64,000 nucleotides of DNA from Lachnospiraceae bacterium UBA7196 (GTDB taxonomy: Bacteria; Bacillota; Clostridia; Lachnospirales; Lachnospiraceae). Location of the stretch: NCBI GenBank assembly GCA_002490835.1, contig DKUU01000042.1, positions 118,513 through 182,512 of the forward strand. The letters are read 5' to 3'. The translations under genes and the position numbers were made by a program. Of the stretch, positions 35,034-44,657 are shown one piece after another (position 1 is the stretch's first letter; each line of letters starts with the position of its first letter). The notes under the pieces are model-generated. The model did not search any database, was not told the DNA's origin, and was given only the letters and a program-made list of their open reading frames with translations.

Positions 35034-36383
35034 TCACAAAATACTGTCATTGATTTTCTGCTCATTATAGAAAATAAACACGATGCCGCCGAGCAGGCAG
35101 AAGACGGCCGCCCCAAAGGCCGCAATGCGGTAGCCCGCGCCCGTCCCGCTCCCAATCGTGGAAACCGCCGTAAACAGCAGCATGGAAAGGCTTTGTCCCA
35201 GCTTGAAGGCAAACGTCCTTGCCGCATAGAACATTCCCTCCCTGTTGCTGCCCGTGCGCTTTGCGTCGCTCTGGGCGATATCCGCCACCACAGCCTGCGG
35301 CAGGATGCCAAAGACCGCCATCGGCAGGGCTGCCACTGCCATCAGAATGTAGCCCTGCACAGCAGCAGGAATCACAGAATACTTCCCCAAAAACGCGGTG
35401 TAGAGATAGGAAAGCGCAAAGACGGCAAAGGCCATGAGGATCAGCTTCTTCTTGCCGAATTTAGGCGCAAGCTTGTTGATCGGGATGTAGAACACCAGCG
35501 AGAGCGCCGTCATTCCCACGAAATAGATGGTCGTCATCGTCTCCGGAAGCTTTAGCAGGCTCGTGGTAAAAAAGGGCAGTCCCGTCTGAAACATGGTGAT
35601 TGCGATCCAATACAGAATATCCGAAGCCACAAACTTACAAAACTCCCCGTTTTTAAAGGTGGCGATCAATGAGGAAAACGCCGTATCCTGAGAAGGCGCC
35701 GCCGTCACATAGTCCTTTTCACGGATCGTCCACACAGGCACCTGCATACACACAAAGGCGATGACCGCCATCACCGTAAAGGTGACGCGGATCGCGCCCA
35801 CACGCCCGAAAGCCGGAATCAGTCCGCCCCAGATGACAGGCGCCAGATAGGCGACCGCCGTCCCCGCAATAAACGTAAAGGAGATGACGGTGGAGATATT
35901 CAGACGTTCCTTCTGGTCGTGCCCCAGCTCCGGAATCAGCGCGTTATAAGGCGTACAGTAGGCCGTGATCGATAGATAGTAGGCCATCACCATCGCAAAC
36001 AGGAAGACAGCATTGACCATACTGGTCTGACTCACCGGCGACCAAAATACCAGCACCGTAGAGAGCGCAAGCGGCAGGGATGCCCATTTTAGGAAGGGCA
36101 TGCGCCGTCCCTGCTTCGAGGTGCAGCGGTCGGAAAGCGAGGCGATCCACGGATCCGTGACCGCGTCAAAGAGCCTGCCGAAGGCCGTGATACCGCCGAT
36201 CACTGTAAAGATGCCAAGCACTACCAGCCCTTGCGGGATAAAGATCGTCTGTCCCTGCGAGACCGCCGCCTCGTCCGGCTGATAAAAGTAGACCAGCCAG
36301 TTAGAAATCAGGCCGGACAAGAGCGACCAGCCGAACTGCCCCGTGGCAAAGAGCCATATCTTTCCTGTGGATAGTGATTTCAT
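35034..36383 (-). CDS. GPH-family sugar:cation symporter (MelB-like)
   Basis: 449 residues with 12 hydrophobic segments. The N-terminal block AFGRLFDAVTDPWIASLSDR followed by KQGRRMPFLKWA is the signature of the glycoside-pentoside-hexuronide (MelB) group, which imports sugars with Na+ or H+. The aspartates in helices II and IV regions are retained (FDAVTDP). AGGAGGAGATAAC precedes the ATG. No glycosidase lies next to it, so the substrate is unknown. Confidence 0.88.
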   Translation of the reverse strand: MKSLSTGKIWLFATGQFGWSLLSGLISNWLVYFYQPDEAAVSQGQTIFIPQGLVVLGIFTVIGGITAFGRLFDAVTDPWIASLSDRCTSKQGRRMPFLKWASLPLALSTVLVFWSPVSQTSMVNAVFLFAMVMAYYLSITAYCTPYNALIPELGHDQKERLNISTVISFTFIAGTAVAYLAPVIWGGLIPAFGRVGAIRVTFTVMAVIAFVCMQVPVWTIREKDYVTAAPSQDTAFSSLIATFKNGEFCKFVASDILYWIAITMFQTGLPFFTTSLLKLPETMTTIYFVGMTALSLVFYIPINKLAPKFGKKKLILMAFAVFALSYLYTAFLGKYSVIPAAVQGYILMAVAALPMAVFGILPQAVVADIAQSDAKRTGSNREGMFYAARTFAFKLGQSLSMLLFTAVSTIGSGTGAGYRIAAFGAAVFCLLGGIVFIFYNEQKINDSIL

Positions 36384-36442
36384 GTTATCTCCTCCTCGTC
36401 CTTTTCATTTCTTTGACCTGTTTTCTACAGTCTGTTTCTGCT

Positions 36443-37936
36443 TCATTTATTTTTTTCATCCCTATCTTCTTTTCCATTCATTCTATCATTCTCTTTCTTC
36501 GCCAGCAGACACACGGTCTCCACCCCCGTCGTCCACGGGAACTGGTCGATCGGCACACAGCGCACGGCCTCGTAGCCCTGCCCGATGAAAACAGCAAGAT
36601 CTCTGGCCAGACTGCTCGCCTTGCAGGAGATGTAGAGAATGTGGTCCACGCCGTAGCCGATGATCTTTGTCAGGGCCTTCGGATGCACGCCGTCGCGCGG
36701 CGGATCTAAGACGATCACATCCGGCTTCTCCTCGATCTCGTCTAACACTTTTAAGACATCTCCGGCCAGAAACTCGCAGTTATGTAAACTATTTAACGCC
36801 GCATTCTCCCGCGCCGCAAGGACAGCTTCTTCCACGATCTCCACACCGATCACCTTCTTCGCCGCAGGGGCCAGCATCTGCGCGATCGTACCCGTGCCGC
36901 TGTAGAGGTCGTAGACAACCTTTCCCCGCGCCTGCCCATCCGTTTTCGCAGGACCGCATTCACCCGTCTTCCCGTCCGGCTGAGATATAGAATCTGAAAT
37001 GTACTCTCTGGCCGTGCGGTAGAGCAGTTCCGCCCCCAGACTGTTGGTCTGGAAAAAGGAAAAGAGAGAGACCCGGAACTTCAGCCCCAGCAATTCTTCA
37101 TAAAAATGATCCCTGCCGTACAGTATATCCGTCTCGTCGCTTTGCACCACATCCGCCAGAGAGTCATTCTTGACATGCAGGATGCCGACGATCTCACCGT
37201 CAAGCGGCAGAGCGAGCAGGCGCTCCCGCAGGCCGCAGAGTATCTCCTGCCCCGTCCATTTCGTCGTCGTCACCAGCGCCGCCAGTATTTCGCCCGTCCC
37301 TTTGGCTTTGCGCACCACCAGATGCCGCAGATAGCCGCTGTGGCGCAGTCTGTGATAGAAGGAAACCGGAACGCCCTCTCCTTTCAAGGCGTCGAAATAA
37401 TCCCGCACGCAGCAAAGGATCCTGCGGTAGTCCTCGTCCACAATCTGACAGTCCGTCACCGACACGATATCGTAAAAGCTTCCCCGTCTGTGCATACCCA
37501 GCGCAAGCGGGCCGTCCTTGACCTCATCCCCGAAGGTAAACTCCATCTTATTGCGGTAACCAAAGACCGCCGGACTGCCCTTGATCTTTTCAAACCGGCA
37601 TTCCCGCTCCTGCGCGGCAAGCACGGGTTCCAGAAGCTGCCGCACCTGCCCTTCCTTGATCGCAAGGCTCTCCTCGTAGGGGAAGGAGAGATAGGTACAG
37701 CCGCCGCAGCTCCCAAAATGCTGGCATGGCGCTTCCTGCTCCAAAGGCGCGGGCGCAAGCACCTCTAAGAGACGGCCCTCAAACCTGCCGTTTCTCGCTT
37801 TATTAACGACAGCTCGCACTTTTTGACCCGGCAGAGCGTTTTTTACCGTGCAGACGCCCTCCTCGCAGACGACGATCCCCTTATTCGGAAAGTCGAAGCG
37901 CTCCGCCACACCCTCTATAATCTGTCCCTTTTTCAT
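36443..37936 (-). CDS. rlmCD: 23S rRNA (uracil-5-)-methyltransferase, RlmCD/RumA type
   Basis: 497 residues. An N-terminal TRAM domain (MKKGQIIEGVAERFDFPNKG, ALPGQKVRAVV) is followed by the iron-sulfur cysteines (CQHFGSCGGCTYL, later C), the SAM-binding DLYSGTGTIAQMLA, the VIVLDPPRDG loop and the catalytic cysteine in ILYISCKASSLARDL. A Pro/Lys-rich insertion precedes the SAM motif. ATG 37936 is set by GGAG six bases upstream. Which uridine(s) it methylates cannot be read from the sequence; in Bacillus one RlmCD does both positions. Confidence 0.9.
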   Translation of the reverse strand: MKKGQIIEGVAERFDFPNKGIVVCEEGVCTVKNALPGQKVRAVVNKARNGRFEGRLLEVLAPAPLEQEAPCQHFGSCGGCTYLSFPYEESLAIKEGQVRQLLEPVLAAQERECRFEKIKGSPAVFGYRNKMEFTFGDEVKDGPLALGMHRRGSFYDIVSVTDCQIVDEDYRRILCCVRDYFDALKGEGVPVSFYHRLRHSGYLRHLVVRKAKGTGEILAALVTTTKWTGQEILCGLRERLLALPLDGEIVGILHVKNDSLADVVQSDETDILYGRDHFYEELLGLKFRVSLFSFFQTNSLGAELLYRTAREYISDSISQPDGKTGECGPAKTDGQARGKVVYDLYSGTGTIAQMLAPAAKKVIGVEIVEEAVLAARENAALNSLHNCEFLAGDVLKVLDEIEEKPDVIVLDPPRDGVHPKALTKIIGYGVDHILYISCKASSLARDLAVFIGQGYEAVRCVPIDQFPWTTGVETVCLLAKKENDRMNGKEDRDEKNK

Positions 37937-37964
37937 ACGAATCTCCGTTTCCACTTCTTCTTAA

Positions 37965-38009
37965 TCGTGAATAAGCAGGCGCAAGATGCCTGACCTCTTT
38001 CATTCACAA
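37965..38009 (+). repeat. Small dispersed hairpin repeat, copy B
   Basis: ATAAGCAG-GCGC-AAGATGC on the plus strand inside GTGAAT/ATTCAC outer arms, with CAGGC/GCCTG pairing in the centre. It lies beside the terminator of the small acidic membrane protein gene. Confidence 0.5.
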
Positions 38010-38052
38010 AAGAGTCAAGCCGGCGGAAAGGCACACCTCTCCCGCCGGCTCT
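38010..38052 (-). terminator. Terminator of the small acidic protein gene
   Basis: On the minus strand AGCCGGCGG pairs with CCGCCGGCT around a 15-base loop, followed by TGACTCTTTT. It lies 33 bases after the stop at 38085. Confidence 0.8.
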
Positions 38053-38084
38053 CTTAATTTCTACCGCATAATGATCAGACGGCT

Positions 38085-38363
38085 CTATTTGCCCGTCTCC
38101 TCGTCGTCATCCTCATCCTCGAAGAAATCGTCGTCAAAGTCATCGTCGAAATCGTCGTCAAAATCCTCCAGATAATCAGGGGTCAGATAACGGTACACCG
38201 CATAAGCGATAGCCGCTACAGCCGCGATCGCGCCGATGATCGCCAGCACCCACAGCAGGGTATTGGCCTTTTTCTCCTCCTCGTGCTTTCTGCCGAGCAA
38301 CTCATTGACACCGGCATTGTCCATGATCTCGTCCAATTTATGCAAAATCTCTTTCTTACTCAT
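38085..38363 (-). CDS. Small single-span membrane protein with acidic tail
   Basis: 92 residues: a charged N-terminus (MSKKEILHKLDEIMDNAGV), one hydrophobic segment (about 34-56) and a C-terminal tail of repeated Asp/Phe/Glu (DDDFDDDF type) with almost no basic residues. I do not recognise a characterised family, though similar short proteins are frequent in Lachnospiraceae. The gene is monocistronic, with an extended -10 promoter upstream and a strong terminator downstream, which supports it being real. Confidence 0.75.
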   Translation of the reverse strand: MSKKEILHKLDEIMDNAGVNELLGRKHEEEKKANTLLWVLAIIGAIAAVAAIAYAVYRYLTPDYLEDFDDDFDDDFDDDFFEDEDDDEETGK

Positions 38364-38410
38364 CCTGTAACCCTCTCTTTCCCTTCATTTTAGATATGGA
38401 TACTGCGCCT

Positions 38411-38419
38411 ATTATATCA
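38411..38419 (-). promoter_or_regulatory. Extended -10 promoter of the small acidic protein gene
   Basis: TGATATAAT on the minus strand, an extended -10 (TGnTATAAT) with no good -35, about 48 bases before the start at 38363. Confidence 0.5.
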
Positions 38420-38508
38420 TCCTTTTTCATTTTTTACCATATCTTCCTGTTTTATTTTATGAAAAAAAAGCAAATTTATCCCAATTTGTCCCAAAATTAC
38501 ATCCTGTT

Positions 38509-40875
38509 TTATATCTTCTGCAATTTCGCAAACCCGGCATACATGATCTTCTGCCCCATCTCGTCAAAGACCACCGTCACCTGACTGTCTCTGGGGCCGG
38601 GCTCTATCTTCAGGACCGTGCCTTCCCCGTAGCGGGCATGGCGCACGCGGTCGCCGGCTCCGTAGCCAAGCCGCCCCGCCGGAAGCGGTTCTGCTGACGA
38701 AGCTGACCTTACGTCCGCCAAAAGCGCCTCTGCTGACGAAGCTGTTGTCTTTCCGGCTGAAAGCGGATTCGCCGCAACCGACTTCATGATAAAGGGCCGG
38801 TTCTCCTCCGCCGTCCTTTTTGGCCGCACCGCCGCCCTCGGCCTTGCGCCGGGCGAAAACGGTTTCGCGCGCAGTAAACTCCTCTCGCGGGAATCTTCCG
38901 CATAGCTCTCCTCATCGGAAAAGGAAACCCTGCGCTTTGAAGGCGCGGGCGCATCGTCCATCAGCAGGGGCGGGATCTCCCGCACAAAGCGGCTGACAGG
39001 GTTGTACTGCGTCTCTCCCCGGATCATACGCTGTTTCGCGCAGGTGAGGGTCAATTCGTCCTTTGCTCTGGTAATCCCCACATAGGCGAGCCGTCTCTCC
39101 TCCTCGATCTCCATGGGATCGTCCGCGGTAATGGTCATGTAGCTGGGAAAGATGCCGTCCTCCATCCCCGCCAGATAAACTTGCGGAAACTCCAGACCCT
39201 TGGCGCTGTGCAGTGTCATTAAAAGCACCCGGTCACCGTCGCCGTCCACCCGGTCGATGTCCGCCACCAATGCCACTTCCTCCAGAAACTCGCTCAGCGT
39301 CGGTTCGTCGTTTTCTTCCTCATAAGCCACCACTTTGCTGACCAATTCTTCGATATTTTCTATGCGGTCCGCCGCGTCCTCCTCGTCGGACTCTTCCAGC
39401 TCTTTGAGATAGCCCGTAAGCTCCAGTACATCCCTCACAAGCTCCTCCAGGCTGTAAAATTCCTGCTTGCTGCGAAAACTCTGGATCATGGTCACAAACG
39501 GTTTCAGTTTAGACGCGCTCCTGCCGATGGTCATGATCTGATCCGCCTCCGTCAGGGCGTCAAAAAAGCTGATATTCCTCTCGTCGGCATACTCCTGCAC
39601 CCGCACGATGGTGGCCGCGCCAATGCCCCGTCTGGGTACATTGATGATGCGCTTGACCGCTACGTCGTCCCGGCCGTTGTCGATGGTCTTTAAGTAGGCG
39701 AGCACATCCTTAATCTCTCGTCTGGAATAGAAGTTCGTCCCCCCGACCACGTCGTAGGGGATGCCTTCCATGATGAAACGCTCCTCCAAAAGGCGCGCCT
39801 GCGCATTGGTGCGGTAGAGCACGGCGCAGTCTCCGTAGGAAAGCTGCCCTTTTCTTTGTTTTTTCGCCACATCCCCGGCGATGTATTCCGCCTCCTCATA
39901 AGCCGTGTCAAACTGTCTGAAATGAATGCGCTCCCCTTCCGTCTTCTCCGTCCACAGGGCTTTTCCCTTGCGTCCCACGTTATTTTTGATCACCGCGTTG
40001 GCAGCGTCTAACACCATCTGCGTGGAGCGGTAATTCTGCTCCAATTTGACCACAAAAGCATCCGGATAGACTTTTTCAAAATCGAGGATATTGCGGATAT
40101 TCGCTCCCCTGAATTTGTAGATGGACTGGTCGTCGTCGCCCACCACACACAAATTCCTATGCTTTGCCGCCAGCAGCCTGATCAGCTCGAACTGGGCGGT
40201 ATTGGTATCCTGATACTCATCCACCATGATATACCGAAAACGGTCCTGATAAGAAGCAAGCACCTGCTCATCCGCCTTGAACAGTTCCACCGTCTTCATG
40301 ATGATATCGTCGAAGTCCAGCGCGTTATTCTTCTTAAGCGTCTCCTGATACTCCCGGTACGCTTTGGCGATCTTGCCGCCGTTATAGTCGAAACCGTTTT
40401 GCATCTCGTATGCCTGCGGATCGATCAGCTCGTCCTTGGCCGAAGAAATCGCATTCATGATCGTGCGCTCTTTGAGCATCTTCGTATCAATCTGTAATTT
40501 CTTGCAGACTTCTTTCATGATGCCCTTCTGGTCGTCGGTATCGTAGATGGTAAAGTGATTGTCATACCCCAGCCTGTCTATGTAGCGGCGCAGGATGCGC
40601 ACGCAGGTGGCGTGGAAGGTAGCGACCCACACCTGCTCCGCGCCGAAGCCCACGATCTTGTCCACACGCTCGCGCATCTCGCCGGCCGCTTTGTTCGTAA
40701 AAGTGATCGCCAGAATATGATAGGGCGCCACCCCCGCCCTGTCGATCAGGTATGCCACCCTGTGCGTCAAAACTCTGGTCTTACCGGAACCTGCGCCCGC
40801 CAGAATCAAAACAGGGCCGTCAGTCTGCATGACGGCCTGTTTCTGTCTTTCATTTAACGTATCATATATACTCAT
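38509..40875 (-). CDS. pcrA: UvrD/PcrA family ATP-dependent DNA helicase
   Basis: 788 residues of superfamily 1A. Motif I GAGSGKTRVLTHRVAYL, II DEYQDTN, III VVGDDDQSIYKFRGA, IV EQNYRST, V/VI LMTLHSAKGLEFPQVYLAG and YVGITRAKDELTLT are all in place. The C-terminal part (about 650-740) is a low-complexity linker with a repeated Ala/Ser/Glu pattern, then the PcrA Tudor-like end (GDRVRHARYGEGTVLKIE) that contacts RNA polymerase. It acts in replication, repair and RecA clearance. It overlaps nothing; the SPFH gene ends 12 bases upstream. Confidence 0.95.
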   Translation of the reverse strand: MSIYDTLNERQKQAVMQTDGPVLILAGAGSGKTRVLTHRVAYLIDRAGVAPYHILAITFTNKAAGEMRERVDKIVGFGAEQVWVATFHATCVRILRRYIDRLGYDNHFTIYDTDDQKGIMKEVCKKLQIDTKMLKERTIMNAISSAKDELIDPQAYEMQNGFDYNGGKIAKAYREYQETLKKNNALDFDDIIMKTVELFKADEQVLASYQDRFRYIMVDEYQDTNTAQFELIRLLAAKHRNLCVVGDDDQSIYKFRGANIRNILDFEKVYPDAFVVKLEQNYRSTQMVLDAANAVIKNNVGRKGKALWTEKTEGERIHFRQFDTAYEEAEYIAGDVAKKQRKGQLSYGDCAVLYRTNAQARLLEERFIMEGIPYDVVGGTNFYSRREIKDVLAYLKTIDNGRDDVAVKRIINVPRRGIGAATIVRVQEYADERNISFFDALTEADQIMTIGRSASKLKPFVTMIQSFRSKQEFYSLEELVRDVLELTGYLKELEESDEEDAADRIENIEELVSKVVAYEEENDEPTLSEFLEEVALVADIDRVDGDGDRVLLMTLHSAKGLEFPQVYLAGMEDGIFPSYMTITADDPMEIEEERRLAYVGITRAKDELTLTCAKQRMIRGETQYNPVSRFVREIPPLLMDDAPAPSKRRVSFSDEESYAEDSRERSLLRAKPFSPGARPRAAVRPKRTAEENRPFIMKSVAANPLSAGKTTASSAEALLADVRSASSAEPLPAGRLGYGAGDRVRHARYGEGTVLKIEPGPRDSQVTVVFDEMGQKIMYAGFAKLQKI

Positions 40876-40886
40876 TGCTTTTTCCC

Positions 40887-41870
40887 TTAGTACAGTTGTG
40901 TGCCGCAGTTACCGCAGAATTTGGAGCCGGTCGTCGGTGTGCCGCAGTTCGGGCAGAATTTCGGCCCTGCGCCGCCCTGTCCCTGCGCCGGCTGCTGCCC
41001 CTGTCCGGCCGCATTCGCCCCGCCGTTTAAATTCATCTGGTTTACCATCTGCTGCCCAATGGCCATACCCATCTGTAATCCTACCATATCGGAAGCCATG
41101 CCCGCGCCGCCTCCGCCGCCTTTGCCCATGGAATCCGCCGCCGAAATCTGGGTGTACTTGTTCACATCGCCCACCATGGACTGTGCTGCCGCCTTTTCCT
41201 GCATCTTTCGAACTTCTTCCGGATAGGAAAAGCTCTCGATGGTAAAGCCGGAGATACCGATGCCCAGCGTCTGCATATCCGCGTCAAGCTCACCCTCAAT
41301 GCCCTTGGCAATGTTTCTGGCATCCATCTGCAGGTTGAACATATCGTGGCCTTCCTTGCCGATCCAGCTCATCAGAAGCTGGTCAAGACTCGCAACGATA
41401 CGCTCTTTTACATCCCCGACCGTATAGGTCTGCCTGATGCCCGCCAATTTATCGATCACCACGTCGTGCGCCGCCACCCGGCAGTTGAACGTACCAAAAG
41501 CGCGGATCGGCATCCCGCCGGGAAGACCGGGTGCAGGCAGATTAATCGCGTTCTTCGTCCCCCACTTTACCAGAATCTCCTTGGTATTGATAAAGAGTAC
41601 CTCCGCCTTTAACGGTGAATTGAACGCAAACTTAAAGCTCTTTAAAGTAGTCAGAAAGGGAATGATATCCGACTCGATATCGTATTCACCATCCTCCTGA
41701 AAAATACCCTCGACTTTACCGTTATACAAAAAGATCGCATCCTGCCCCGGACGAATGATCAACTTGGAGCCCTTCTTGATCTCCTGATTTTGAAACTTGT
41801 AAAAAAGAACGCCCTCGCCGGTTTCCTGCCACTCAATAACGCTTAAAAACTGATTTTTGATAAAGCCCAT
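40887..41870 (-). CDS. SPFH-domain protein with C-terminal zinc ribbon
   Basis: 327 residues. The SPFH core (about 20-215) includes VFLYNGKVEGIFQEDGEYDIE-like residues around the start and a long helix; there is no N-terminal membrane helix. The tail has Gly/Gln-rich spacers and a double zinc knuckle (FCPNCGTPTTG, FCGNCGTQL). This matches the YdjF-like, virion-core-annotated group, which in Bacillus belongs to the phage-shock/LiaI-like envelope stress network. AAAGGAGG precedes the ATG. The TPM and zinc-ribbon genes of the same functional neighbourhood are at 30004-31881. Confidence 0.85.
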   Translation of the reverse strand: MGFIKNQFLSVIEWQETGEGVLFYKFQNQEIKKGSKLIIRPGQDAIFLYNGKVEGIFQEDGEYDIESDIIPFLTTLKSFKFAFNSPLKAEVLFINTKEILVKWGTKNAINLPAPGLPGGMPIRAFGTFNCRVAAHDVVIDKLAGIRQTYTVGDVKERIVASLDQLLMSWIGKEGHDMFNLQMDARNIAKGIEGELDADMQTLGIGISGFTIESFSYPEEVRKMQEKAAAQSMVGDVNKYTQISAADSMGKGGGGGAGMASDMVGLQMGMAIGQQMVNQMNLNGGANAAGQGQQPAQGQGGAGPKFCPNCGTPTTGSKFCGNCGTQLY

Positions 41871-41883
41871 CTTTTTCCTCCTT

Positions 41884-43362
41884 TTATCCCTGATTCAGCT
41901 GCTGCGCCTGATCGCTGAGTTTCTCCACCAAAACCTCCACCTCATTGACGATCTGCGTGTTGTTCTCACTCACATTGAACGTCTCCTGCGCGTGAGCAGA
42001 AACCTCCTGCAGGATCGCCGAGATCGTCTGTATGCTCTCTACGATCACGCGGTTTGCGTCTGCAAGCTGTTTCACCGCCTGATCCAGCCGCCTGCTCTGT
42101 TCGTCCACCTGATCCGTGCCCTCGGCGATCTTTCCGAAGCTTTCCTCCGCCTGCGCCGCCGACTCGTTCTGCTTCTGATTGCTCACCATCAGCTCCTCGA
42201 CTGCGTCTACAGCGACTTTTAACTTCTCCGATACGCTGTGGATCACATCCGTGATATTGACAGTCGCGCTCTGGGTCTGGTTCGCCAGATTCGAGATCTC
42301 GGTAGCAACCACCGCGAAGCCCTTGCCCGCCTCTCCGGCTCTGGCTGCCTCGATGCTCGCATTCAAGGCAAGAAGACTCGTCTGGCTGGCAACGCTGGTG
42401 ATCATATCAATAATGGTCTGCATATTGGCAGTGTAGGTTTCCAGTTCCTTCATATCCTCCACCACCTGTCTGCCGGCCCGCTCGGTACTCTCCATCTGTC
42501 TGCGCAGCTCGTTTAAGTTTTCCCTGCCCAGACTCACACTGTCTTTGGCCTCCAGCATACTCCGGCCAATCGTGGACATCACATCCCCCATCTGCGCGAT
42601 GTGATTTTGAATCTCCTCCGTCTTTCCAAGCTGATTCTGCATAGATTCCGCCGTCTCGTTCGTGCCTGACGACACCTCCTGCATGGCATTTCTCGTCTCG
42701 CTCACAGCCTCTCCCAGCTTGCGCATCTGCTCCGCCATATCCAGAATGCCGTTTGTCATCTGGCCGGAGACCACCATCACCTTATCAAGAAGCTCAGAAA
42801 CATGATCTTTTTCTGTGTCAAGTTCCGCAAGTTTCGCCTGATTGATCTTTTCGAGCGTCGCTGTCGCCCGGCACAAAAAGATCGCCACCAAGAGCAGCAG
42901 GAAAATGCGGATCTCGTAAGTTGCCGTCTCTTCCGCCCGAATACTGCCTGTAAGAGCCAGATATCCGACAAACACTATATTAATGACCACACCCGCTCCC
43001 GACACGAAGGCACAAAGCCTGACATCCGAATAAAGGATGATCACCGACAGGATCGGTATGATATAGGTAAACGCAATCACATTGGTTGTGGTGACCACCA
43101 CAAAGATGTAAAAGACCGTATAACCGACACCGATCAGATACTTAAGCTTCTCATCGGCAGGTTCTTTATAATAAACAAAAAATTCAGCTACTAACGGTAC
43201 CAGCGCAAACAGGGAAAAGATCAGAAAATACGGAATCGTCCTGCTCCCCTTTACCACTTCCAAAAGATAGGCGGCCTCCAATACGGCCACTGTCACTGCA
43301 TGGCACACGATCGCTACCCGGTTCATCGCTTTCGCACCGTCAAACGCTTGTTCCTTGTTCAT
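41884..43362 (-). CDS. Methyl-accepting chemotaxis protein with polytopic N-terminus
   Basis: 492 residues. The first 170 contain about six membrane segments without a large external sensor domain, so the signal is probably sensed in or near the membrane. A short linker leads to the cytoplasmic signalling coiled coil with the conserved hairpin tip EISNLANQTQSATVNITDVI preceded by LALNASIEAARAGEAGKGFAVVA. No CheR-binding pentapeptide is visible at the end. No che genes occur in the window. Its promoter overlaps a perfect palindrome. Confidence 0.9.
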   Translation of the reverse strand: MNKEQAFDGAKAMNRVAIVCHAVTVAVLEAAYLLEVVKGSRTIPYFLIFSLFALVPLVAEFFVYYKEPADEKLKYLIGVGYTVFYIFVVVTTTNVIAFTYIIPILSVIILYSDVRLCAFVSGAGVVINIVFVGYLALTGSIRAEETATYEIRIFLLLLVAIFLCRATATLEKINQAKLAELDTEKDHVSELLDKVMVVSGQMTNGILDMAEQMRKLGEAVSETRNAMQEVSSGTNETAESMQNQLGKTEEIQNHIAQMGDVMSTIGRSMLEAKDSVSLGRENLNELRRQMESTERAGRQVVEDMKELETYTANMQTIIDMITSVASQTSLLALNASIEAARAGEAGKGFAVVATEISNLANQTQSATVNITDVIHSVSEKLKVAVDAVEELMVSNQKQNESAAQAEESFGKIAEGTDQVDEQSRRLDQAVKQLADANRVIVESIQTISAILQEVSAHAQETFNVSENNTQIVNEVEVLVEKLSDQAQQLNQG

Positions 43363-43399
43363 TTCATCCCGTCCTCCTCATATGCAAAATCTACATATT

Positions 43400-43435
43400 A
43401 GTATAGCACATTACACCCCCTATCGACAAGGGGGT
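43400..43435 (-). promoter_or_regulatory. Promoter with overlapping palindrome before the chemoreceptor gene
   Basis: On the minus strand TTGTCG, 18 bases, TATACT. The -35 lies in the centre of ACCCCC-nine bases-GGGGGT (43415-43435), so a bound regulator or a hairpin would affect it. The palindrome could instead be the end of the upstream DMT gene transcript. Confidence 0.5.
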
Positions 43436-43462
43436 CTTCCCGTCCCCAAACATCCGCCGTTC

Positions 43463-44323
43463 TCACATGACGCCGATCACAATGCCGGCGATGATAACGG
43501 CAGCGCAGACCAGCTTATGTCCGGTATTTTTCTCATGAAACAAAAACCGCCCCGCCAATATGGTCACCACGCATCCTGCCTGTTTTAAGAGAGTCATCAC
43601 CGTGACCCTGCTACCCTCCATGCCGTTCGCCACAAAGAGGGCGCGGTCGGCAATCACGATCAACAGGCTCAGAAGCCAGACCCATTTGTTAGAGACCGCC
43701 CGCTTCCAGTTTACGGGCGTGCGGGAAATAAAGATAAAAGCCAGATAGAATAGCGTCAAAAACAGCAGATACCAAAACTGAAGCTGGGAACTGGTGATAT
43801 CCCGCATCAGGATCTTGTCAAGAAGGCCGGAGAGCGCGTTTAAGAGGCAGGAGAGAAAGGCCATGACCACGATCTTTGCCTCCACCGCCTCCTTCGCGAG
43901 AGCGCCGGCCTCCCGCAGGCTTTTCGGCTTATATTTCAAAAATAACAGCCCCGCCGACACAAAGAGCAGGCCAATAAGCTGCGGGAATCCAAGCGTCTCC
44001 TGCAGCACGATCACCCCCAGCAGCGTCGCAAACAGCACCCTGGAGAGATCCAGCACGCCGTAAAGGCTGATGGGCATCCGTTTGATAGCGCGAAAACTGC
44101 ACATCCACGCCAGAAAGATGACAAAGGACTTCATCGCTATGTAGAGATAAAAACGGGGTTCTACTCCAAACGCCTGCTTTGCGGTGGGCAAAACCATCAC
44201 AAAAGACAGGAACGTATACATAAACAGTACTTCTATGGTGGAATTATGCTCCAATGCCTTTTTCTTGACGATTTCCCGTATCCCTTTGAGGACCCCGTAC
44301 AGCAATACCAGCCAGACCCACAT
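43463..44323 (-). CDS. EamA/DMT-type transporter
   Basis: 286 residues with ten hydrophobic segments in two EamA-like repeats (first with GVLKGIREIVKKKAL and FRAIKRMPISLYGVLDLSRVLFATLLG, second with SGLLDKILMRDI and EGSRVTVMTLLKQAGCVVTILAG). It resembles drug/metabolite exporters; the substrate is unknown. ATG 44323 has GGAGG 15 bases upstream, longer than usual; no better start is seen. It lies immediately downstream of the tRNA-Gly gene on the same strand. Confidence 0.82.
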   Translation of the reverse strand: MWVWLVLLYGVLKGIREIVKKKALEHNSTIEVLFMYTFLSFVMVLPTAKQAFGVEPRFYLYIAMKSFVIFLAWMCSFRAIKRMPISLYGVLDLSRVLFATLLGVIVLQETLGFPQLIGLLFVSAGLLFLKYKPKSLREAGALAKEAVEAKIVVMAFLSCLLNALSGLLDKILMRDITSSQLQFWYLLFLTLFYLAFIFISRTPVNWKRAVSNKWVWLLSLLIVIADRALFVANGMEGSRVTVMTLLKQAGCVVTILAGRFLFHEKNTGHKLVCAAVIIAGIVIGVM

Positions 44324-44398
44324 TTCTTTTGTATTCTCCCTCCTTATGCGCAAAGCAGGGTTGCAAGGCAACGACACCTTGCAACCCTGATCCGAAAG

Positions 44399-44469
44399 AG
44401 CAGGCGAGGGGAATCGAACCCCCCTCCCAAGCTTGGGAAGCTTGTATTCTACCGATGAACTACGCCTGC
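44399..44469 (-). tRNA. tRNA-Gly (anticodon CCC)
   Basis: Acceptor arms GCAGGCG and CGCCTGC pair perfectly with T as discriminator. The D arm starts TAGTTCATCGGTAGAAT; the anticodon stem CAAGC/GCTTG holds loop TTCCCAA, anticodon CCC; the T arm is GAGGGGGGTTCGATTCCCCTC. 71 bases, with CCA not encoded. Confidence 0.95.
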
Positions 44470-44657
44470 AAACTTAAGACTTATCCAGTATATCACCTTC
44501 TTCAAAAAAAAGAAAGCTATTTTATATAATTTCTTAACGATTATAACCCGAACATAAAAAAAGCGTCTGTTCTCCGCACCCCCACCGCCCGCGCGCATAG
44601 GCTATAATAAATATTTCTTTTAGGGACTGCCCCATGACCGGCAGTCCGAGGAGGAAC

